A stretch of DNA of 64,000 nucleotides from Trema orientale. Its lineage: Eukaryota > Streptophyta > Magnoliopsida > Rosales > Cannabaceae. The stretch spans positions 209,195 through 273,194 of the forward strand of contig JXTC01000334.1 of assembly GCA_002914845.1 (NCBI GenBank), written 5' to 3'. Under the pieces are notes generated by a model. It searched no databases and was not told where the DNA came from. It saw nothing but the letters and a program-made list of their open reading frames with translations. The position numbers were made by a program, and so were the translations under genes. This document shows, in pieces, positions 58,431 to 64,000 of the stretch. Within the stretch, counting starts at the first letter, position 1, and each line of letters opens with the position of its first letter.

Positions 58431-59156
58431 AAAAGAGTATATCAATAGACTTGATCATAATAATGACGAGAACTAATTTTATATATATATATATATGGTT
58501 TTAAGTCCTCCATATATATATATAAATATATATATATGTTTAAATCGCCTTATTGATAATACAAACTTCTCTCACAATGATATAGATCAACAATGAACGA
58601 TAAAGAGAATGAAAGTTGGAACCAAAAAGTTCCATTAAAAAAAAAAAAAAGGCTTTTAGCTTATTTATGAATATGAGTAGGAAAAAAGTACATAAACAGA
58701 TAATTAATAATTTCAGCAATCGACACAAAAAAAAGAATATGTGGTGAAAAAAACTGAAAATAGAAAGAAGAAATTATCAAAGGAATGCCGGCCGGATAAT
58801 TTAAATTCTCTAAGCCACCTGTACCATATATTCTAAACTAATTTCAGAAAATGATCCGTTCATCAGTCTTTGGTGCAGCTTATGTTATAAAATATCCAAG
58901 AATAATAGATATTTTTTTAAGACCAATAACAGTGTATTTTAAACTATACACTCCTTTTACACATATGTACCCACAAATATAAAAACAATAACCCTCATAT
59001 GAAAATAGTAATGCAGTCGAATATATATAATTTGGAGAGATCTGTTAATTAGTGGGTAGTTTATAATCTCTTTACATTAAATAATTTTGGGAACAAAAAA
59101 AGGATAATATTACAAGAACATATGTACAGTATAATAAACAGCCTTACCCAAACCCA
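58431..59156. other. Gene-free spacer left of duplicated block 2
   Basis: AT-rich with paired TA microsatellites at about 58482-58495 and 58512-58537. No coding sequence seen. Confidence 0.5.
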
Positions 59157-59741
59157 ACAGGGTCAGTCTTGCGTCCCAATTTGTCCATGCAACATATCAT
59201 GATGAACACCGCTCTTCATGCAAAATTGATGATAACCCTCTACTTATTCATTTGTGATTAGCAGGTTATGGAGATATTAAGAGCCAAATGCAGGCATTTG
59301 AGGAATCCGCAAAGAAGAACAAACTGGAGATTAAGGAGAATGACAAGAAGTTAGTAGCGCTGAAGGTCAGAAGGAAGAAGACCAATACGAAGGCTTGTTC
59401 TTCAGAACCTGAGGCAAATACGAAGGCTTGTTCTTCAGAACCTGAGGCAAAGAACACCCAAACAGAAAGCTGCAGCTAAGGAGGAAATGATAAAGATTAT
59501 GAAGAACTAAAAAAGAAAGTGAAAGACTAAAGATCAGGAGAAATATTTACCTTGCCTTGATTGGAGTGTTAAGTAATTGTAATTTGCTGATTCTTTCGTC
59601 TCTTCTTCATCTGATTGGCAAAAATTTGCAGTTTCCGGGGAAATTTTGGTGGGTTTGATTTTCATGTCATCAATGAGCAGAGCGTATTGTCAAAGACAAA
59701 AGAAACAGGAAAGGGTACGACAGAGGAAAACAAAAAGTGAC
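59157..59741 (+). pseudogene. Broken exon-2 copy of the coiled-coil gene
   Basis: Homology starts at the exon-1/intron junction (GGGTCAGT) of the gene at 50182-51059; exon 1 is absent. The intron, acceptor and exon 2 follow (ATGCAGGCATTTGAGGAATC). Damage: a 33-bp tandem duplication (59395-59427, 59428-59460), frameshifts around 59450 and 59500, and frame changes in the membrane-segment region. A recognisable C-terminal Lys/Glu tail ends near 59741. The 3' flank also matches the functional copy. Confidence 0.9.
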
Positions 59742-60994
59742 AGTCGAAACATCCCTAAAGAGGCGAACTAATGTTGTAATGTGTGAAAGTTTTAGCCCCA
59801 ACTGTTACGAGGAATATGACTTGATAAAATAGACCCAAGTAAAAACTAATGACTTGGGCTTGATACATCAAGCTACTTAGATTTTGCATCATAAAAACAG
59901 CTGGTCATAGTGATATTACTAAAATCACCGAAACCTGTGTAAATTAGTTGCCATTCAGATGCGTCTATATTCTTACATTCATTTGCATTAAAGAGACAGC
60001 TAGGTAAATTAAAATAGAGCAAATCACACCCCACACAGATGCACCCATATGAAGAAACATAACTATGTAAACAAATTTGCGCAAAAGAGCTGATAGGTTT
60101 AGAGTCAAAAGCACAAAACATATTCGAATGTTAATGGACGAAGGCTCACGTGATAAAGCTAAGAATGAAAATTTTCTTTCACCCATGCATGAAAATTTTC
60201 TCACCCATGCATTGGCTTTTTAGCATAAAATGTACAGGAAATAGTTATTCTGTTTTGCCTTTTGTTTTATGACTCAGAAATACCTCTATTCAAGTGCTTA
60301 TCACTGCTCCTGGTATGAGCTCCTAAAAGGTTTCTGAAAACTAAGAATGTTCCACAAAATGTAAATGGCCCAGAATTGACAACTGGTTGATCATTGAAAT
60401 TAGAAATTGGTAATCCGGGTAACCCAAGCCGTAGTGTTAATTCGGACTCTGGAGGACTCACTGCTTTACCAAATAGTAAATTTGGATACTTGTTCAGAAA
60501 GAGTAAGAACCCAACCTGCATCAGGGAAATTTTTGCAATGCAAACATGAGACCGAAAAAAGAATCAAAAGAGGAAAACACATGTAACAACAACGGTAGAA
60601 AAAGAGAATATCTTAATGGCTAATGATCTTCACGTAAACAAGCTAATACCTTAATTGACTTCCAAAAAGCAAAATACAGTTCTTATCATATTCGATAATT
60701 CGTTGCCTTGGATATCGAATTCCAACGCTTTAATCCTGCTCCAAAACTGAGGATCCTAGTATCTTCGAAACAACTGGTAAAAATTTGCAATAATTTTCCC
60801 AGCATGGTTGCATACATATATATATATATATATATGACTGCAGCTTGACAGAAGCTAAAAAGATATTTATATATACATACATATATATATATATGATTGC
60901 AGCTCTTCTCATCATATGAATTGAACCAGGAAGCAACAAGTGCTGGTGATTATATCAACAAAGGAGGAGTATTGTTTTAAACTCACAAGCAATT
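59742..60994. other. Spacer between coiled-coil pseudogene and PPR gene
   Basis: Largely homologous to 51060-52047. It has two TA microsatellites (about 60812-60834 and 60871-60893), each followed by a variant of GACTGCAGCTT, a local duplication. No gene; probable 3' region of the PPR gene. Confidence 0.6.
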
Positions 60995-63085
60995 TCAGAA
61001 CAAAAAGGAATACATCATAGCCCCATTGCTCAGCACCGCTCTAACAAGAATGTTCCATGTTATGGCGGTAGGAAGAATTCCATGATTCAAAGCATCATCC
61101 AGAAACCTGATGGCATCTGATAGTCTACCACAAGAGCAAAGCCCCTTGAAGGTTATATTATATGAAATGATATCTGGCTGTAGACCATATTTTAAAATGC
61201 AGGTCCATATCCCTGATGCCTTATTACAGTCTCTGGCTTTGAAAAACCCCTCCATGAGAGTGTTATGCGTCACAAGATTTGGAATACAGTCATACTGCCT
61301 CATCCGAATATAGAATTGCAAAGCATTTTCCACGTTGCCTGCTGAGCAAAGACCGTGAATTATTATATTGTACATAGTCACATCAGGCTTCAAACCCTTG
61401 TCAAGAACTTGCTGCCACAAGTTGAGAGCCATGTCAATTTTTTCGCCTTGACAAAGGCCATCCATCAACAAGCTATATGTGATCACATCTGGTTCCCAAC
61501 CCTTTCCAAGCATTTCCTTCACAAATACATATGCATCACTAAATCTTTCTGCTTTGCATAAACCATTTATGAGAATATTGTACGAGACAACTGTAGGAGA
61601 GCAACCCTTGTTGCTCATTTCCTGGAAAAAACTAATTGCGGCTTCAAGTTTGGAAGCTCGGATAAATCCATCAACCAATGAATTGCAAATATGAGAGTTC
61701 AGTTTATAACCACGTTTACCTATTTGATCTACTGCTATGGATGCTTCATCTAATCTTCCTTGTCTGCATAGACCATTAATCATTGAGGAATATGCAAACA
61801 TGTCCAGATCACCTCCCCTGTTTTCTGCCTCTTTCAATATACATAAAGCCTTATTCAAGTATCCATTCTTACACAATCCATGAATTAGTACACCATAAGT
61901 TGTGGAATCTGGGACACGACCCTTCTCAAGCATATGTTCCCAGATAGATGTGGCTTCCTCAATCTTTCCATTCTCAAACAACCCTTTGAGCAATATATTA
62001 TAACTTACAACATTACGACAACCACTCTTTCCCATAACCTCCCACAACTCAAAGCACTCTCTGATCTTTCCCACTCGACAAAACCCATTGAGCATTGCAT
62101 TGTATGTAACCACATCAGGCGAGACACCACTCTCAACCATATCTTTGTAAACTTTCTCAGCCCCATCGACATTTTTAGCTTCACACAGACCATGAATTAA
62201 TGAACTAAAAGTAAATAAGTCATGTCCCCTCTCGTTCTTTCTCATCCTATTCCATATTTCCAAACTCTCGTTAAACTTCCTACATTTGCACAAACCGTTA
62301 ATCATAACATTATAAGTCACAGCATTCGGATAAACAGTAGACGCTTCCAACAACCTCTCCCAAATCTCATTAGCCTTCTCAAAGTCCCCTTTTCTGAACA
62401 ACTCATGAATCAAAATATTATAACACGTCACATCAGGGTCCACCCCTCTCTCCGGCATTTCGTCGAACATCTCCGACGCATCTTCCAAGTTCCCACTCTT
62501 TGCAAGCGCATTGATCAAAGTACCATAGCTAAACACATTAGGTTTCAAACCATTATCCCACATCCAATTCAACAACATCTTCGCCTTCTCAAACTGCTGT
62601 TTCTTACAAGAAATTTTGATCAAAATATTATAAGTCTGTAAATTTGGGGACAACCCCTGAGTAAGCAAATAAGCAAAATACGACTCAGCACGACCCCACT
62701 GGTTTGACTCAGTGAAAGCATTAAGCAAAGAATTATACGACCTTATTTGGGGTTTACACCCAAAAATCTTGTCCATTCGTTGAAACACATCCAGAGCTTG
62801 GTCAGGCATGGAGCTTTTCGCGTAGGCCTTAATCACCGTCAACGGAACATCTTCGGGGCACTCGCATTTCTGGGTCCGAATGAGCTCGACGACCCGACCC
62901 ACGTGGCCTATGAGTTTCGGGTCGACCAGGCGGCGGAGGATGTGGTGGAAGACGGCGGAAGAGTGGGCGTAACTCGGGTCGCGACTCGCTGAGTAGAAGA
63001 GCGCGAGTGCGGTGTGAGGGTTCTTTTCGGCTTTGAGGAGTTTCAGAAGTTTCTTCGGAGGGAGGGATTTGGGGAATTCCACCAT
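60995..63085 (-). CDS. P-class pentatricopeptide repeat (PPR) protein, intact, single exon
   Basis: P-type PPR proteins bind organelle transcripts and act in RNA stability, splicing or translation. One uninterrupted frame of 696 aa ending TGA at 60995. The start MVEFPKSLPPKKLLKLLKAE and the overall order resemble, from memory, the Arabidopsis locus At3g09060; that orthology needs checking. About 17 successive PPR helix-A signatures are visible, e.g. YNSLLNAF, YNILIKISCK, YGTLINALAKSG, YNILIHELFRKG, YNVMINGLCKC, FSSLIHGLCEA, YNAMLNGFCRVG, YNILLKGLFENG, YGVLIHGLCKNG, YSSMINGLCRQG, YNILINGLCKAE, YSLLMDGLCQGE, YNIIIHGLCSAG and YNITFKGLCSCG. There is no E, DYW or SMR domain. The N-terminus is basic with few acids, allowing organelle targeting. 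A decayed duplicate lies at 52048-53565. Confidence 0.95.
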   Translation of the reverse strand: MVEFPKSLPPKKLLKLLKAEKNPHTALALFYSASRDPSYAHSSAVFHHILRRLVDPKLIGHVGRVVELIRTQKCECPEDVPLTVIKAYAKSSMPDQALDVFQRMDKIFGCKPQIRSYNSLLNAFTESNQWGRAESYFAYLLTQGLSPNLQTYNILIKISCKKQQFEKAKMLLNWMWDNGLKPNVFSYGTLINALAKSGNLEDASEMFDEMPERGVDPDVTCYNILIHELFRKGDFEKANEIWERLLEASTVYPNAVTYNVMINGLCKCRKFNESLEIWNRMRKNERGHDLFTFSSLIHGLCEAKNVDGAEKVYKDMVESGVSPDVVTYNAMLNGFCRVGKIRECFELWEVMGKSGCRNVVSYNILLKGLFENGKIEEATSIWEHMLEKGRVPDSTTYGVLIHGLCKNGYLNKALCILKEAENRGGDLDMFAYSSMINGLCRQGRLDEASIAVDQIGKRGYKLNSHICNSLVDGFIRASKLEAAISFFQEMSNKGCSPTVVSYNILINGLCKAERFSDAYVFVKEMLGKGWEPDVITYSLLMDGLCQGEKIDMALNLWQQVLDKGLKPDVTMYNIIIHGLCSAGNVENALQFYIRMRQYDCIPNLVTHNTLMEGFFKARDCNKASGIWTCILKYGLQPDIISYNITFKGLCSCGRLSDAIRFLDDALNHGILPTAITWNILVRAVLSNGAMMYSFLF

Positions 63086-63314
63086 GGCGGAGAGGCGAAA
63101 TTGAAATTCTAGGGTTTCTACTTCTCATTGTTACGCCATGGCTAAGGCTGGAGCACTAGAGCTCCACCGCGCAACGGTCGTATTCCTAATCGTTTAGGTT
63201 TGGGTTCTGATAGGTAAATGGGCCGAGTCATATCTGGGATTGGACTAAACCAAGAAGGCCCGGTTTACTTGATAAGCCCTTGGGCCTAACGTTACCTACT
63301 TCATATACGCGGAC
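63086..63314. other. Promoter region of the PPR gene
   Basis: Upstream (minus-strand sense) of the ATG at 63085. It carries GC-richer leader-like sequence and no clear TATA box, common for housekeeping PPR genes. Two AGGCCC/GGGCC elements (near 63257 and 63284) resemble GGCCCA-type promoter motifs of plant organelle-protein genes; this is inference. Confidence 0.4.
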
Positions 63315-63748
63315 GAGAAATTTACACCGTACCCCTTTTTAAAACTTATTTTCATACATACCCATTTCTAATTTTTCTTTCAAAAAAACCCGTTTTTGTG
63401 GTCCATGTTTCATATAAAAAATACGAGCGGTCCATATTTATAATGTAAATTTTAATCCATGAGGTATACATTTCATATATAAATATGAACGGTATACATT
63501 TATAATGTAAATATTTACTACAGTTTAAATTTTTCATTATAAATGGTGTATATTTTAAAATATATGTCAATTTTTAGTGTAATTTTTATTATGAAATGTA
63601 GAACTCGGTATATATTTAATGCATTAAATGAATACTCTGGTCTACATTTTATGTGTAAAATAGTGGTAGTCTACATTTCTCTAAATAAAAATGGGGTATT
63701 TATGAAAATATAGTTTTGAAAACGGGTATTTATAAACTTTTCCCTATC
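63315..63748. mobile_element. Inverted-repeat MITE, family IR-3, copy 3 (most complete)
   Basis: The left end AATTTACACCGTACCCCTTT pairs with a right end that on the minus strand reads AAGTTTATAAATACCCGTTT. Inner blocks TTTTCATACATACCC and GGGGTATTTATGAAAA are inverted partners. The interior has AAATGTATACC-type repeats shared with the copies at 19150 and 37345. No ORF. Confidence 0.75.
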
Positions 63749-64000
63749 TGGATTCCAGCCCACCTATTTTTGTGTTTTTTTTTTCCTTTTTTTACCATAT
63801 ATTGGGATAATGTTAGATTCGAGGTTTTTTCTTCTAAATAGTTTATCAGATTTTTTTTTTTTTTGGTTTTCCTTTGAGAATTCTTGAGAAGAAAAAAAGT
63901 GGAGTTTTACGTTAATTGATTTGATTTAATAGTTATAATAGGGCTAGGACAACTCCCTTTTCTACTCTTTCTTATCCACTTTCCTAGCACTCCTCTAATA
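63749..64000. other. Right edge, nothing recognised
   Basis: T-rich DNA (runs at about 63776-63784 and 63850-63864) with no gene or defined repeat. Confidence 0.5.

Noticed and set aside
61110..62992. Plus-strand ORFs of 67-139 aa
   Set aside because: Antisense shadows of the PPR coding sequence.

Overview
This is a eudicot-type plant nuclear segment. It is AT-rich, its genes are split by GT-AG introns, and it carries three classic plant families: a laccase, NRT1/PTR (NPF8-type) transporters and a P-class pentatricopeptide repeat (PPR) protein. The space between them is filled with layered plant transposons. The species cannot be named from the sequence. One assembly gap (25339-25554) and one isolated N (57184) are present. 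I found no CRISPR array, rRNA gene or functional tRNA gene.

Layout. 0.6-4.7 kb: an intact six-exon laccase on the minus strand. 4.8-10.8 kb: gene-free DNA with inverted-repeat elements, one nested in another with a perfect 9-bp target duplication. 10.8-17.2 kb: two intact NPF8 peptide-transporter-like genes, tail to tail (plus 10846-13689; minus 14471-17234). 19.1-25.1 kb: a dead Copia retrotransposon that has received a Mutator-type foldback element, a Harbinger element, a tRNA-derived SINE and a MITE. 25.8-30.1 kb: a repeated block, a 2.5-kb solo LTR with matching 5-bp target duplications and a CACTA-like end. 30.3-32.9 kb: a broken NPF8 copy. 33-39.1 kb: retroelement debris, an LTR-related inverted copy, another SINE and MITEs. 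39.3-47.8 kb: an NPF8 exon-4 fragment and a decayed four-exon NPF8 pseudogene; intron 2 of the pseudogene has collected four copies of one microsatellite-targeting MITE family.

50.2-63.1 kb: a duplicated two-gene block. Copy 1 has an intact plastid-type coiled-coil/two-TM gene (50182-51059) and a wrecked PPR gene (about 52048-53565). Copy 2 has a wrecked, exon-2-only coiled-coil gene (59157-59741) and an intact 696-residue PPR gene (60995-63085). Each gene therefore survives once, in opposite copies. A third scrap of the coiled-coil gene lies at about 38996-39128, beside the NPF8 exon fragment.

Biologically the window holds five working genes: a secreted laccase (cell-wall phenolic oxidation), two probable di/tripeptide proton symporters, an organelle-targeted RNA-binding PPR candidate and a predicted plastid membrane protein. 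No coordinated pathway links them. The main story is tandem duplication, divergent decay and transposon insertion. I see no convincing new defence or metabolic system; the most informative items are the reciprocal gene loss, the changed proton-coupling motif in two NPF8 copies, an extra GC-AG intron in one NPF8 gene and the nested transposons with readable target duplications.
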